Source of the DNA: an uncultured Aquimarina sp. | GTDB taxonomy: Bacteria > Bacteroidota > Bacteroidia > Flavobacteriales > Flavobacteriaceae | NCBI GenBank assembly: GCA_947503135.1 | Contig: CANNCQ010000004.1 | Span: 62,001-126,000 of the forward strand | Direction of reading: 5' to 3' | DNA length: 64,000 nucleotides | In this document: positions 32,645 to 43,032 of the stretch, one piece after another | How the letters are laid out: each line of letters starts with the position of its first letter | How positions within the stretch are numbered: position 1 is the stretch's first letter | Program-made: the position numbers and the translations under genes | Notes under the pieces: model-generated | What the model saw: only the letters and a program-made list of their open reading frames with translations | Told to the model about the DNA's origin: nothing | Database searches by the model: none

Positions 32645-35203
32645 TTATTCTGTAGCTTCCTTGGAAGCTTTAATATCTATTTTCAATTCATTTGTTTTAG
32701 CATCTAAATCCATAAAAATCTCATCTCCTTCTGACAGATTCGATTTTACGATTTCTTCGGCTAAAGCATCTTCGATGTATTTTTGAATGGCTCTTTTTAA
32801 AGGGCGTGCTCCATATTGTTTATCAAAACCTTTATCTGCAATATAATCTTTTGCTTTGTCTGAAAGTTTTAATTCATATCCTAAATCCTTAATACGAGTA
32901 AATAATTTATTTAGTTCAATATCAATAATTTTATGAATATCCTCTCTTTCTAATGCATTAAAAACAACAACATCGTCGATTCTATTCAAAAATTCTGGAG
33001 CAAAAGCTTTTTTCAATGCTCCCTCAATAATACTTTTAGCATTTTCATCGGCTTGAGCTTTTTGAGATGAAGTACCAAAACCAACCCCTGAACCAAAGTC
33101 CTTAAGTTTACGTGCCCCAATATTGGAGGTCATTATGATGATTGTATTTCTAAAATCAATTTTTCGACCAAGACTGTCTGTTAAGTAACCATCATCCAAT
33201 ACCTGTAAAAGCATATTAAAAACATCTGGATGCGCTTTTTCTATTTCATCTAACAGTACTACAGAGTAAGGTTTACGCCTTACTTTTTCAGTTAACTGTC
33301 CGCCTTCTTCGTAACCTACATATCCAGGAGGTGCTCCTACCAAACGAGAAATAGCAAACTTCTCCATGTATTCACTCATATCCACACGAATAAGCGCTTC
33401 TTCGCTATCAAATAATTCTTTAGCTAAAACTTTAGCAAGTTGTGTTTTACCAACTCCTGTTTGTCCTAAAAATATAAATGACCCTATTGGTTTGTTAGGG
33501 TCTTTAAGTCCTGCTCTATTTCGTTGAATGGCTTTAACAACTTTTTCAACAGCTTGACCTTGACCAATAACCTTACCTGTAATTAAATTAGGTAATTCCG
33601 CCAATTTTGCAATTTCTTTTTGAGCAATTCTATTTACAGGTATTCCTGTCATCATAGAAACTACATCGGCTACGCTTTCCTCATTAACAATTTCTTTATG
33701 AGCCTTAGCATCTGCTTCCCATTGTTCTTGTGCCACAGCTAATTGCTTTTCGATGGTTTTTTCATCATCTCTAAGCTTAGCTGCCTCTTCATATTTTTGT
33801 TTTTTAACAACGGTGTTTTTTAATTCTCGAACCTCTTCAAGTTTACGTTCTAAATCCAAAATTTGCTTTGGCACATCAATATTTGTAATATGAACACGTG
33901 AACCTGCTTCATCTAATGCATCAATAGCTTTGTCTGGCAAAAAACGATCTGTCATATATCTATTGGTAAGTTTCACACAAGATTCTATAGCTTCAGGCGT
34001 GTAAATTACGTTGTGATGTTCCTCATATTTCTCTTTAACATTGTTAAGGATTTCTATGGTTTCTTCAATATTGGTAGGCTCAACAATTACTTTTTGAAAA
34101 CGACGCTCTAAAGCTCCATCTTTTTCAATTGAATTTCGATATTCATCTAATGTAGTTGCACCAATACATTGAATTTCTCCTCTTGCTAAAGCTGGTTTAA
34201 ACATGTTAGATGCATCTAAACTACCGGTAGCACCACCTGCTCCAACAATGGTATGTATTTCATCAATAAACAAAATAATGTCGTCATTTTTTTCTAACTC
34301 GTTCATTAGTGCCTTCATGCGTTCTTCAAACTGTCCACGGTATTTGGTACCGGCTACTAAACTTGCTAAATCTAAAGTAACGACGCGTTTATCGAATAAA
34401 ATACGTGATACTTTACGCTGGGTTATACGTAAGGCTAAGCCTTCTGCAATTGCAGATTTACCAACACCTGGTTCTCCTATGAGTAATGGATTGTTCTTTT
34501 TACGTCTACTTAGTATTTGTGAAACTCTTTCTATTTCTTTTACCCTACCAACTACAGGGTCTAGTTTACCCTCTTCGGCCATGGCGGTTAAATCTCTACC
34601 AAAATTATCTAAAACTGGTGTTGTAGATTTTTTTGCCGTTTTTGCTGTTGATGAATTTGAAGGAGTGTTTCCAAAAGATTCTCTATCTCCACCTTCTAAA
34701 TTAGCCCCCTCATCGGAAAAAGATTCTGAAGTAGGGATATCAAATTTCTCGTCTTCGTTTACTTTCATACCCTTAAATTGTTCTTTTACGTTATCATAAT
34801 CTACTTTTAAACGATTTAAAAGTTTTGTAGTGGGATCGTTGTCATTTCTTAAAATACACAACAACAAGTGTGCTGTATTTATAGAGTTACTCTGAAACAA
34901 TTTAGCTTCTAAAAATGTAGTTTTTAAAGCGCGCTCTGCCTGTCGAGTAAGGTGTAAGCTTTTCTTTTTATTTGAAGCTATAGCAATGTTAGAATTTGCT
35001 GGAGTTAATATTTCAACTTTTTTACGCAAATGTGCTAAATCTATATCTAGTGCAAATAAAATATCTATAGCTTTTCCTGCTCCATCACGAAGCAATCCCA
35101 AAATTAAATGTTCTGTTCCTATAAAATCATGTCCTAAACGTAAAGCTTCTTCTTTGCTATACGCTATTACATCTTTTACTCTTGGTGAAAAATTATCATC
35201 CAT
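32645..35203 (-). CDS. clpC: ATP-dependent Clp protease ATP-binding subunit ClpC
   Basis: AAA+ unfoldase that feeds proteins to ClpP. Order: two N-terminal Clp repeats (residues 1-145: LGHDFIGTEHLILGLL), D1 with Walker A GEPGVGKSAIAEGL and Walker B IILFIDEIHT, an M-domain linker including a UVR-type coiled coil (KQKYEEAAKLRDDE), then D2 with Walker A GQTGVGKTQLAKVLAKELF and Walker B VVLLDEIEKAHPDVFNMLL. I start at ATG 35203, giving 852 aa; a longer frame to 35317 adds 38 residues before the conserved MDDNFSPRV start and is unlikely. Divergent from gyrA across ~257 bp. Confidence 0.95.
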   Translation of the reverse strand: MDDNFSPRVKDVIAYSKEEALRLGHDFIGTEHLILGLLRDGAGKAIDILFALDIDLAHLRKKVEILTPANSNIAIASNKKKSLHLTRQAERALKTTFLEAKLFQSNSINTAHLLLCILRNDNDPTTKLLNRLKVDYDNVKEQFKGMKVNEDEKFDIPTSESFSDEGANLEGGDRESFGNTPSNSSTAKTAKKSTTPVLDNFGRDLTAMAEEGKLDPVVGRVKEIERVSQILSRRKKNNPLLIGEPGVGKSAIAEGLALRITQRKVSRILFDKRVVTLDLASLVAGTKYRGQFEERMKALMNELEKNDDIILFIDEIHTIVGAGGATGSLDASNMFKPALARGEIQCIGATTLDEYRNSIEKDGALERRFQKVIVEPTNIEETIEILNNVKEKYEEHHNVIYTPEAIESCVKLTNRYMTDRFLPDKAIDALDEAGSRVHITNIDVPKQILDLERKLEEVRELKNTVVKKQKYEEAAKLRDDEKTIEKQLAVAQEQWEADAKAHKEIVNEESVADVVSMMTGIPVNRIAQKEIAKLAELPNLITGKVIGQGQAVEKVVKAIQRNRAGLKDPNKPIGSFIFLGQTGVGKTQLAKVLAKELFDSEEALIRVDMSEYMEKFAISRLVGAPPGYVGYEEGGQLTEKVRRKPYSVVLLDEIEKAHPDVFNMLLQVLDDGYLTDSLGRKIDFRNTIIIMTSNIGARKLKDFGSGVGFGTSSQKAQADENAKSIIEGALKKAFAPEFLNRIDDVVVFNALEREDIHKIIDIELNKLFTRIKDLGYELKLSDKAKDYIADKGFDKQYGARPLKRAIQKYIEDALAEEIVKSNLSEGDEIFMDLDAKTNELKIDIKASKEATE

Positions 35204-35460
35204 AGACTTATTCTTTTTCTTTAAACTAAAAATACTTTTTTTTCTGAATAAAACATCAAAATTCGTACCCTTTAATATTTCTTTATATAAATGGAAGAAA
35301 ATTGTAACGTATATCAAAATTGAAAAGGCAGTACTTATTAACTATTTTTAGTGACTACTTTGTTAATAAATCAATAATATTAATGTGCATTATAAGTCGT
35401 AAACCAATCTTATTTTCATATTTTGCTTGTTAGAATTAACAAAAAATTAAAATTACATAT

Positions 35461-38001
35461 ATGGCAGACGGAGAAAAGCTCATTCCGATTAACATTGAAG
35501 AAGAAATGAAGTCTGCGTACATCGATTACTCGATGTCCGTAATTGTTTCAAGAGCATTACCTGATGTAAGAGATGGATTGAAACCAGTTCATCGCAGGGT
35601 TTTATTCGGTATGTATGAATTAGGAGTACGTGCTAATAGTGCCCACAAAAAATCAGCAAGAATTGTTGGAGAGGTATTAGGTAAATACCACCCTCACGGT
35701 GATACTTCTGTATACGATGCTATGGTACGTATGGCACAAGAATGGAGCATGAGATACATGCTTGTTGATGGGCAAGGAAACTTTGGTTCGGTAGATGGAG
35801 ATAGCCCTGCTGCAATGCGTTATACCGAGGCTAGAATGAAAAAGATATCAGAAGACATGTTGGCTGATATTGATAAAGAAACTGTTGACCATTCCCTAAA
35901 CTTTGATGATACTTTAAAAGAACCTACCGTACTTCCTACAAGAGTGCCTGGCCTTTTAGTTAATGGTGCTTCGGGTATAGCCGTAGGTATGGCTACCAAT
36001 ATGCCTCCTCATAACTTAAGCGAAGTTGTAGATGGTACTGTAGCTTATATTGACAATAATGATATTGAAATTGATGAGTTAATGCAACACATCAAAGCAC
36101 CTGATTTCCCTACAGGAGGAACCATTTATGGTTATGATGGTGTGCGCGAAGCAATGAAAACTGGTAGAGGTAGAATTGTAATGCGTGCTAAAGCAATTAT
36201 CGAAGAAGTTAAAGGTAGAGAATGTATTATAGTTTCTGAAATACCTTATCAAGTTAATAAGGCCGATATGATTAAAAAAACGGCCGATTTAGTAAATGAT
36301 AAAAAAATTGAAGGCATTTCTTCTATCCGTGATGAATCGGATAGAAAAGGAATGCGAATAGTTTACATATTAAAACGTGATGCTATTCCTAACATAGTAT
36401 TAAACACCCTTTATAAATATACTTCGCTTCAAACATCTTTTAGTGTAAATAATATTGCATTAGTAAAAGGACGTCCTCAATTACTGAATGTAAAAGAAAT
36501 GATTCATCATTTCGTAGAACACCGTCATGAAGTTGTAGTACGCAGAACTCAATATGAGCTTCGTAAAGCCGAAGAAAGAGCACATATTTTAGAGGGTTTA
36601 ATTATTGCTTCGGACAATATAGATGAAGTAATCGCTATTATTAGAGCCTCTAATAATGCTGATGAGGCCAGAGCTAATTTAATTAAGCGTTTTGAATTAT
36701 CGGAAATTCAAGCCAAAGCTATTGTCGAAATGAGACTTCGTCAATTAACAGGTTTAGAACAAGATAAACTTCGCGCTGAATATGACGAATTATTAAAAAC
36801 CATTGATGATTTAAAAGACATTCTTGCTAAAAAAGAACGTCGTATGCAAATTATTAAAGATGAGTTAACTGTAATTAAAGAAAAATATGGTGATGAGCGT
36901 CGTTCGGTAATAGAATATGCTGGAGGTAGCTTAAGCATAGAAGATATGATTCCTGATGAAAAAGTAGTGATTACTATTTCTCATGCCGGATATGTAAAAA
37001 GAACTTCTTTAAGCGAATACAAAACTCAGAACCGTGGTGGTGTTGGGCAAAAAGGAAGCACTACTCGTAATGAAGATTTCTTAGAGCATTTGTTTGTAGG
37101 TACCAACCACCAATACATGTTATTCTTTACTCAAAAAGGAAAATGTTTTTGGATGCGCGTTTATGAAATTCCCGAAGGAAGTAAAACCAGTAAAGGACGA
37201 GCTATTCAGAATTTGATAAATATAGAGCAGGACGATAAAGTAAAAGCATTTATCTGTACTGGTGATTTGAAAGACGAAGAGTACATCAACGAGCATTTCG
37301 TAGTAATGGCCACCAAAAAAGGTCAAGTTAAAAAAACTTCATTAGAACAATATTCGAGACCACGAGCTAATGGTATTAATGCTATTACTATTAAGGATGA
37401 AGATGAATTACTAGAAGCTAAATTAACTACTGGTGAAAGTCAAATTATGCTTGCTTTAAAATCTGGTAAATCTATTCGATTCGAAGAAGCTAAAACAAGA
37501 CCTATGGGTCGTGGAGCATCTGGTGTTAGGGGAATTACTCTAGCACATCCTACCGATGAAGTTATTGGTATGGTTGCTGTAAACGATTCGGAAAGTGATA
37601 TTTTGGTAGTTTCAGAAAAAGGATACGGTAAGCGTTCTAGCTTAGATGACTATAGAATTACCAACCGAGGAGGAAAAGGTGTCAAAACCATTTCCGTAAC
37701 GGAAAAAACAGGAGAATTAGTTGCTATTAAAAACGTAACTAATAACGACGACCTAATGATTATTAATAAATCTGGGGTAGCAATTCGCTTATCGGTTGAA
37801 GAATTAAGAGTAATGGGTAGAGCTACTCAAGGGGTTAAATTAATTAACCTAAAAGGTAAAGACTCAATTGCTGCTGTTGCAAAAGTAATGCAAGATGATG
37901 AAGAAATTGTAGAATTGTTAGAAGGCGCAGAAGAGTCAACTATAATTTCTGATTCTGAATCAGCTGAAGCTCCTTCTACAGACAATGACTCAGAAGAATA
38001 A
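35461..38001 (+). CDS. gyrA: DNA gyrase subunit A
   Basis: Breakage and rejoining subunit of DNA gyrase. The N-terminus has [21 protein letters not shown], quoted in part as [11 protein letters not shown]; the catalytic Tyr lies in [10 protein letters not shown]. The quinolone-determining region reads [16 protein letters not shown], where Ser83 and Asp87 of E. coli are Ser and Asp-equivalents (S in TSVYD, D in YDA). The C-terminal domain (residues ~500-810) contains six GyrA beta-pinwheel repeats and the GyrA box [10 protein letters not shown]. 846 aa; an acidic tail ends it. Single gene with its own strong terminator. Confidence 0.97.
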   Translation: MADGEKLIPINIEEEMKSAYIDYSMSVIVSRALPDVRDGLKPVHRRVLFGMYELGVRANSAHKKSARIVGEVLGKYHPHGDTSVYDAMVRMAQEWSMRYMLVDGQGNFGSVDGDSPAAMRYTEARMKKISEDMLADIDKETVDHSLNFDDTLKEPTVLPTRVPGLLVNGASGIAVGMATNMPPHNLSEVVDGTVAYIDNNDIEIDELMQHIKAPDFPTGGTIYGYDGVREAMKTGRGRIVMRAKAIIEEVKGRECIIVSEIPYQVNKADMIKKTADLVNDKKIEGISSIRDESDRKGMRIVYILKRDAIPNIVLNTLYKYTSLQTSFSVNNIALVKGRPQLLNVKEMIHHFVEHRHEVVVRRTQYELRKAEERAHILEGLIIASDNIDEVIAIIRASNNADEARANLIKRFELSEIQAKAIVEMRLRQLTGLEQDKLRAEYDELLKTIDDLKDILAKKERRMQIIKDELTVIKEKYGDERRSVIEYAGGSLSIEDMIPDEKVVITISHAGYVKRTSLSEYKTQNRGGVGQKGSTTRNEDFLEHLFVGTNHQYMLFFTQKGKCFWMRVYEIPEGSKTSKGRAIQNLINIEQDDKVKAFICTGDLKDEEYINEHFVVMATKKGQVKKTSLEQYSRPRANGINAITIKDEDELLEAKLTTGESQIMLALKSGKSIRFEEAKTRPMGRGASGVRGITLAHPTDEVIGMVAVNDSESDILVVSEKGYGKRSSLDDYRITNRGGKGVKTISVTEKTGELVAIKNVTNNDDLMIINKSGVAIRLSVEELRVMGRATQGVKLINLKGKDSIAAVAKVMQDDEEIVELLEGAEESTIISDSESAEAPSTDNDSEE

Positions 38002-38025
38002 GTTTTAGTTAAATACTATTGAAAT

Positions 38026-38062
38026 AAAAATGGAGGTCTTTATATTAAAGACCTCCATTTTT
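38026..38062 (+). terminator. Terminator of gyrA
   Basis: AAAATGGAGGTCTTTA (38027-38042, with the flanking A) and TAAAGACCTCCATTTT (38046-38061) form a ~16-bp stem with a 3-nt loop, followed by TTAATTTT. Reverse read also has an A/T flank. Confidence 0.88.
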
Positions 38063-38170
38063 AATTTTAAACCTAATAATTCGGTATAGTAAATAATCCT
38101 GTAAATTAATAAAGGATTACCCCCCTATTCCTTTAAAACTTAAAAGAATATTAGCGTTAAAAAGCTAGGT

Positions 38171-38818
38171 TTAGGCTTTTGCTTTTCGATTACCTGCAAT
38201 AGCAGAAACATCGTAGGCACTAAATTTTTTCATATACTGCTCTATAGTCGTTCCGAAACCATCAGAAAAAGCTAACTCCCCACGAGATCGTAAAAACTTT
38301 TTCACTGCTCCTGGACCCATCAAATGGGCTGCAGCTAATATTCCTGATTCCGTAACCTCTACACCGTTAATCTTTTTTCCTATAGATCGCTTGATGTCTT
38401 TTCTCAAAATCCATTTGTTACGAGATAGGTTTGCTATAAATGCACGTTCTTGTAAAGCAGGATTATTCAAAAATTCATTAGGATTATATATCCCCACTAA
38501 TTCTAATGTCCCTTTACCAAATTGATATTTTCCTAAGTAGCCAAAAGTGTTTACTATTGCGTAGCGACCTTGAGATTCTTTAAAAGCTAAAGCTTCTTTA
38601 AAACCTTGAATGTCTTTTTCTAAAAAAACGGAAAATTCTTTTTTTTCTGCAATTACCTTACTTTCCAAGGCAGGATAAATATGTAATTTTGATTCGAAAG
38701 TTGAAATAGAATTGTTCGCTATTTCTTTAGAATCGAAGGAACTTAAAGTCCACTGGCTAAAGACTCCTATAAGTATTGGTAAAACCGATACACGTATTAC
38801 ATTTTTTCTGAATACCAA
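38171..38818 (-). CDS. Exported lysozyme-fold protein, putative transglycosylase
   Basis: 215 aa with an N-terminal hydrophobic segment (VSVLPILIGVFSQWTLSSF), either an uncleaved anchor or signal. The core has ALAFKESQGRYAIVNTFGY and YLGKYQFGKGTLELVGI, the arrangement of the SLT/goose-lysozyme-type fold, with Glu in KESQGRY as the likely catalytic acid. The C-terminal region GVEVTESGILAAAHLMGPGA also fits. No start ATG is in frame, so the TTG at 38818 is used. Function inferred as peptidoglycan turnover; it adjoins mltG (lytic transglycosylase) in the same orientation. Confidence 0.65.
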   Translation of the reverse strand: MVFRKNVIRVSVLPILIGVFSQWTLSSFDSKEIANNSISTFESKLHIYPALESKVIAEKKEFSVFLEKDIQGFKEALAFKESQGRYAIVNTFGYLGKYQFGKGTLELVGIYNPNEFLNNPALQERAFIANLSRNKWILRKDIKRSIGKKINGVEVTESGILAAAHLMGPGAVKKFLRSRGELAFSDGFGTTIEQYMKKFSAYDVSAIAGNRKAKA

Positions 38819-39005
38819 ATAGTATTTATTTCTGTTAAGCGGTGCAAACCTACAGCAGAGTTTTTAATAAATTGCAAAATGAGATCAAGAATTATCTAAT
38901 CATCAAAAAATAATGTTTATCAATGTTTTTATTCTAACAAAAACCTTAAAAACATACTATTTTGTGGGCACTTTTTTATGGTATTTTAGCTGAAATGCTA
39001 ATAAA

Positions 39006-40049
39006 CTACCTTAAAATACCTTTTTTATTTACCCAATTATGATATATTTTACTGTTGCGATTATGTTGTGCCAGTGATGAAGCAAAATTATGGTAGCCTA
39101 TCTTTTTAACATCAGCAACAAAATAATAGTAATCGTGCTTTTCATAATTCAGCACCGCATCTATTGCTGAAATGTCAGGCATTGCTATTGGTCCAGGTGG
39201 TAAGCCGCTATTTTGATAAGTATTATAAGGGTGTTTAAGGGTTAAGTCCTTAAATAACACTCTTTTAATTACCCTTTCCCAATCGTTGTTATGTTTTTTT
39301 AATGCAAAAATCACCGTAGGGTCGGCGTCTAATTTCATACCTCTAATTAAACGATTCATATACACCCCAGCTACTCTTGGTCGTTCATCTGCCTTAACAG
39401 TTTCCTTATGTACTATAGAAGCTAAAGTGTATACTTCATTAAGTTTTAAGCCAATTTTTGTAGCTTTTTCTTTTCGTTTGTTTGTCCAGAAATTGTGGTA
39501 CTCCTTAAGCATTCGAGTTCTAAAACCTATTGCTGTTGTATTCCAAAAAAATTCATAGCTATTCGGTATATACATACTTAGAGCCGTTGAAGGTGTGAAG
39601 TTGTTAGCTTCTAAAAATTTATTATCTTTCATTACCTTAAGTAATTCCAAACTATCAACATCTATTTGTTGAGCTATACGTCCGGCTAAATTTTCTATAC
39701 GTTCTTGGTTATTAAAGCTAATTTTAATTGGTGTATTTCTACTTCGTAATACCGTTATAATTTCATTATTATTACTTCCTTTTTTAATAATATAATGCCC
39801 TGGTTTAATGTAAGAATAGTAAGCTTTTTTCTTTGCCAACCAATCAAACGAATCAATATCTTTTATTAAAGGTTTAATTTTATTCAAAACCATTTGAGGT
39901 GAATCATTTTTACTAATATTTATAGCAACGGTGTCCGTTTCAAAATTAGTATTAGCCCCAAAAACCTGATTGTAAACATAATATGAGAAAAAACCACCGA
40001 CAACAACCGAAAGAGCAACAATTAAGAGAAGTATTTTTTTAATGTACAT
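39006..40049 (-). CDS. mltG: Endolytic transglycosylase MltG
   Basis: Inner-membrane enzyme that cleaves nascent glycan strands and so limits their length. N-terminal membrane helix KILLLIVALSVVVGGFFSYYV. Catalytic region: ASIVHKETVKADERPRVAGV with the catalytic Glu, then YMNRLIRGMKLDADPTV and NTYQNSGLPPGPIAMPDISAI, the YceG signatures. 347 aa is normal. It overlaps the GNAT gene by 11 bp and so lies in a dapF-GNAT-mltG operon. Confidence 0.95.
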   Translation of the reverse strand: MYIKKILLLIVALSVVVGGFFSYYVYNQVFGANTNFETDTVAINISKNDSPQMVLNKIKPLIKDIDSFDWLAKKKAYYSYIKPGHYIIKKGSNNNEIITVLRSRNTPIKISFNNQERIENLAGRIAQQIDVDSLELLKVMKDNKFLEANNFTPSTALSMYIPNSYEFFWNTTAIGFRTRMLKEYHNFWTNKRKEKATKIGLKLNEVYTLASIVHKETVKADERPRVAGVYMNRLIRGMKLDADPTVIFALKKHNNDWERVIKRVLFKDLTLKHPYNTYQNSGLPPGPIAMPDISAIDAVLNYEKHDYYYFVADVKKIGYHNFASSLAQHNRNSKIYHNWVNKKGILR

Positions 40050-40566
40050 ATAAATGCTGATATAAGTTTTCGTTTTTGAATTTTCCGTTTACAATAGTCC
40101 AATCTTTTCGCTGTCCTATATATTTAAAACCTGCTTTGGTAAACAAATCTATACTCTTTTTATTTTCTTCAGATATTGAAGCATAAAGTTGATGCAAATG
40201 TAAATGAGTTTGGCCGTAATTTATTACTAATTTTAAAGCTTCGGATCCATATCCTTTACCACGCTGTTCTTTATCTAAAATTAAAATTCCAACACCAACT
40301 CTTCTGTGAGTAGGATTAAAATCAAACAAGTCTATAAGTCCAACTACTTCATCTTTGTAATTACTAATAACTAATCTAAGCTGTTTAGCTTCATAAATAT
40401 CCAAATGAGCATTTTCTAAATATTGTTTTATCAGAAACCGTGAATAAGGGGTTTGAGTGTTGCTAACTTCCCAAACACGCTCGTCGTTTTCCACTTTATA
40501 TATAAACTCTAAATCTTCGGGCTCTAATGCTCTTAAATATACCTGAGCTCCTTTTAACGTTACCAT
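40039..40566 (-). CDS. GNAT-family N-acetyltransferase (RimJ/L-like)
   Basis: 175 aa. VYLRALEPEDLEFIYKVENDE starts the domain; the acetyl-CoA loop is LILDKEQRGKGYGSEALKLV with Q/RxxGxG/A as QRGKGYG. The later NEKNKKSIDLFTKAGFKYIG strand is also typical. Related to alpha-N-acetyltransferases of ribosomal proteins and to SpeG, but the acceptor is unknown. It overlaps dapF (7 bp) and mltG (11 bp), so all three are translated together. Confidence 0.88.
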   Translation of the reverse strand: MVTLKGAQVYLRALEPEDLEFIYKVENDERVWEVSNTQTPYSRFLIKQYLENAHLDIYEAKQLRLVISNYKDEVVGLIDLFDFNPTHRRVGVGILILDKEQRGKGYGSEALKLVINYGQTHLHLHQLYASISEENKKSIDLFTKAGFKYIGQRKDWTIVNGKFKNENLYQHLYVH

Positions 40567-41345
40567 TCAATCTCTCCTTTAAACACTAATTTAGCAGGTC
40601 CTTCTAAGTAAACATTTTCGTATCCATTACCTACCTTTTTAAAACTAATCGTTAAATCTCCTCCTTGTGCTTTAATAGCTATATTTTCTGAATGTGTTTT
40701 TCCTGCTGAATGCATCGCAATAGCCACCGCAGTAACTCCTGTACCACAGGATAATGTTTCATCTTCTACCCCCCGTTCATAAGTACGTACGCTAAAAGAA
40801 TTAGGGGACAATTGTTCTACAAAATTCACATTGGTACCTGCTTCAAAATAAGGAGCTCCATTTCTTATTTTTCTACCTACAGAAAACACATCAAAGTTTT
40901 GAATATTAACAACCTCTTCTACATGATGAGGTGAACCTGTGTCTAACCACCAATTATTAGAGTTAGTTTCAATTTTAGAAATATTTTGCATTCCTAATTT
41001 TATAGAATCTCCTGAAATAGTGGCATCATGCGGACCGTCAATAGCTGAAAATTTGGCATGCGTATCTACCACACCAATTTGCTTAGCAAAAGCCACTAAA
41101 CAACGTCCTCCGTTTCCGCACATGGTACTTTCATTTCCATCGGCATTAAAATAGACCATTGTAAAGTCATCACCCGCTACCGTGGGGTTTTCTAAAAACA
41201 TACATCCATCTGCTCCGATACCAAATTTACGATCACATAAATGTGCTATAAGTTTGGTATTATTTTTGTCTAATGCTCCATCACGATTGTCAATAATTAC
41301 GAAATCATTGCCTGTGCCTTGGTATTTGTAGAAATGGATAATCAT
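40560..41345 (-). CDS. dapF: Diaminopimelate epimerase
   Basis: Interconverts LL- and meso-diaminopimelate for lysine and peptidoglycan synthesis. Its two catalytic cysteines lie in ESTMCGNGGRCLVAFA and DETLSCGTGVTAVAIAMH. 261 aa is normal; the N-terminus KYQGTGNDFVIIDNRDG is the family opening. It starts a three-gene operon with the GNAT and mltG, and is divergent from htrA. Confidence 0.96.
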   Translation of the reverse strand: MIIHFYKYQGTGNDFVIIDNRDGALDKNNTKLIAHLCDRKFGIGADGCMFLENPTVAGDDFTMVYFNADGNESTMCGNGGRCLVAFAKQIGVVDTHAKFSAIDGPHDATISGDSIKLGMQNISKIETNSNNWWLDTGSPHHVEEVVNIQNFDVFSVGRKIRNGAPYFEAGTNVNFVEQLSPNSFSVRTYERGVEDETLSCGTGVTAVAIAMHSAGKTHSENIAIKAQGGDLTISFKKVGNGYENVYLEGPAKLVFKGEIEW

Positions 41346-41481
41346 TAATTTAAATTTTGACTCACAAAGTTACTAAATACCTTTAAAAAGAAGTTAAACT
41401 ATTTAGTTTTTTAGAGTGAATTTAAAAAGTGTAATACCTTTAAGATTTAAGCGTTTATTAATTGTGTAAAAAGTTTATTTT

Positions 41482-42924
41482 ATGAAAAAAATAGCATCAT
41501 TTCTCATCATTGGAATTTTAGGTGGTGTTACCGCTATCGGAATTCAAAAGTATTTTTTAACCTCTGAAAACGAAGATAAAGAAAACCCTAAAACTGTTAG
41601 TACTATCCCTTCGCTAGAAGAGATTAATGCTAGGCAAGAAAATAGTAACATATATCAAACTTCAAATAAGGCAATATTACCTGCTATTAATACTGATTTT
41701 ACAGTAGCTGCAGAAAAAACAGTAAACGCGGTTGTTCACGTTAAAAATGTTGCTATTTCTCGGCAACCTCGAAATATGATGGAATATTTAAGAAATGGAG
41801 GTGCGGAAAGAAAACAACTACAAGGAGCTGGTTCGGGAGTGATTATAACAGGTGATGGCTATATTGTTACTAACAACCATGTAATAAAAGGAGCTAGTGA
41901 AATTAGTGTGACGTTGAATAACAATAAGTCGTATGCGGCAGAGGTTGTGGGTACGGATGAATCTGCGGATATCGCATTATTAAAAATTAAATCAAACAAT
42001 GAATCTTTTGATTACTTACCTTTCGGAGACTCCGACAATTCCAAAGTTGGTGAATGGGTCCTTGCTGTAGGTAATCCATTTAACCTTACTTCAACAGTTA
42101 CTGCGGGTATTATAAGTGCTAAATCTCGTGATTTGAATGAATATGATAGTAACTTTCAATCTTTTATACAAACCGATGCTGCAATAAACCCTGGTAATAG
42201 TGGTGGTGCTTTGGTTAATACTCAAGGAGAATTAATCGGTATTAATACAGCCATTACCTCACAAACAGGTAGTTATGTAGGCTATGCATTTGCGGTACCT
42301 TCCAATAACGCTAAAAAAATAGTAGAAGACATTTTAGAATACGGAGGCGTACAAAAAGCTATTTTAGGTATCAAAGGAGGTACCTTAACAGAAAAGGCTG
42401 CTAAAGAATTAGATATTGATTTTAAACAAGGGGTTTATATTGATGCCATTGTAAAAGGTAGTGGTGCTTATAAAAGTGATTTAAAACAAGGCGATATTAT
42501 TACTAAAATTGATGCTAAAACAATTAAAAAATTTACCGACTTGGTAGGGTATCTAAACAGTAAGCGTCCTAATGAAACGTTAAATATACAGGTTTCGAGA
42601 AATAACGAAATTTTAAAAATACCGGTTACACTAACTTTAGATGATCGCTATCAATTAAAAGAAGTTGGTGTAGAAATTAGCAATGCTACAGAAGAAGAAT
42701 TAGCTCGATCAAACACAAAATACGGTGTAGTAATTAGTAAAGCTTTGACTCCTAGAATGAAGCAGTATAATTTAGAAGGTATTATTATTACAGAAATTGA
42801 TGAAAAAAAGGTAACTAGTATTGATGATGTACGTAACATTATTAAGAATAAATCGGACAATGAAAGTATAATGATTAGTCTTTTGGATAAATATGGAGAG
42901 AAAAAACACTTTGTATTCGACTAA
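41482..42924 (+). CDS. htrA: DegP/HtrA-type periplasmic serine protease
   Basis: Do-family protease and chaperone of the periplasm. N-terminal hydrophobic anchor (residues 1-25). Catalytic triad: His in GYIVTNNHVIKGA, Asp in DESADIALLKIK, Ser in INPGNSGGALVNTQGEL. Two PDZ domains follow; the first has GVYIDAIVKGSGAYKSDLKQ GDIITKID and the second GIIITEIDEKKVTSIDDV. 480 aa is typical. It is probably induced by envelope stress in other bacteria; no regulator is seen here. It ends at a clear terminator. Confidence 0.95.
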   Translation: MKKIASFLIIGILGGVTAIGIQKYFLTSENEDKENPKTVSTIPSLEEINARQENSNIYQTSNKAILPAINTDFTVAAEKTVNAVVHVKNVAISRQPRNMMEYLRNGGAERKQLQGAGSGVIITGDGYIVTNNHVIKGASEISVTLNNNKSYAAEVVGTDESADIALLKIKSNNESFDYLPFGDSDNSKVGEWVLAVGNPFNLTSTVTAGIISAKSRDLNEYDSNFQSFIQTDAAINPGNSGGALVNTQGELIGINTAITSQTGSYVGYAFAVPSNNAKKIVEDILEYGGVQKAILGIKGGTLTEKAAKELDIDFKQGVYIDAIVKGSGAYKSDLKQGDIITKIDAKTIKKFTDLVGYLNSKRPNETLNIQVSRNNEILKIPVTLTLDDRYQLKEVGVEISNATEEELARSNTKYGVVISKALTPRMKQYNLEGIIITEIDEKKVTSIDDVRNIIKNKSDNESIMISLLDKYGEKKHFVFD

Positions 42925-42950
42925 TAAAACTCGATCTTAGTTCCTATATT

Positions 42951-42978
42951 TGCCACCTTATCTAAGGTGGCTTTTTTG
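42951..42978 (+). terminator. Terminator of htrA
   Basis: GCCACCTTA (42952-42960) pairs with TAAGGTGGC (42963-42971) across a 2-nt loop, followed by TTTTTTG. It lies 27 bp past the htrA stop. Confidence 0.9.
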
Positions 42979-43032
42979 ATTTAAAAATAAAAAAAGTTTT
43001 ATTACGTTATAAAATAGAAACAAAACATTACT

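Noticed and set aside
34203-34799. 198-codon open frame on the plus strand opposite clpC
   Set aside because: It lies wholly within the clpC coding region, has no domain likeness and reflects the codon bias of the opposite strand. Similar antisense frames occur opposite argH, tamB, tsaD and the nitrate reductase gene.
35204-35317. 38-residue N-terminal extension of ClpC
   Set aside because: The sequence is basic and unlike ClpC; the conserved start MDDNFSPRV is at 35203.
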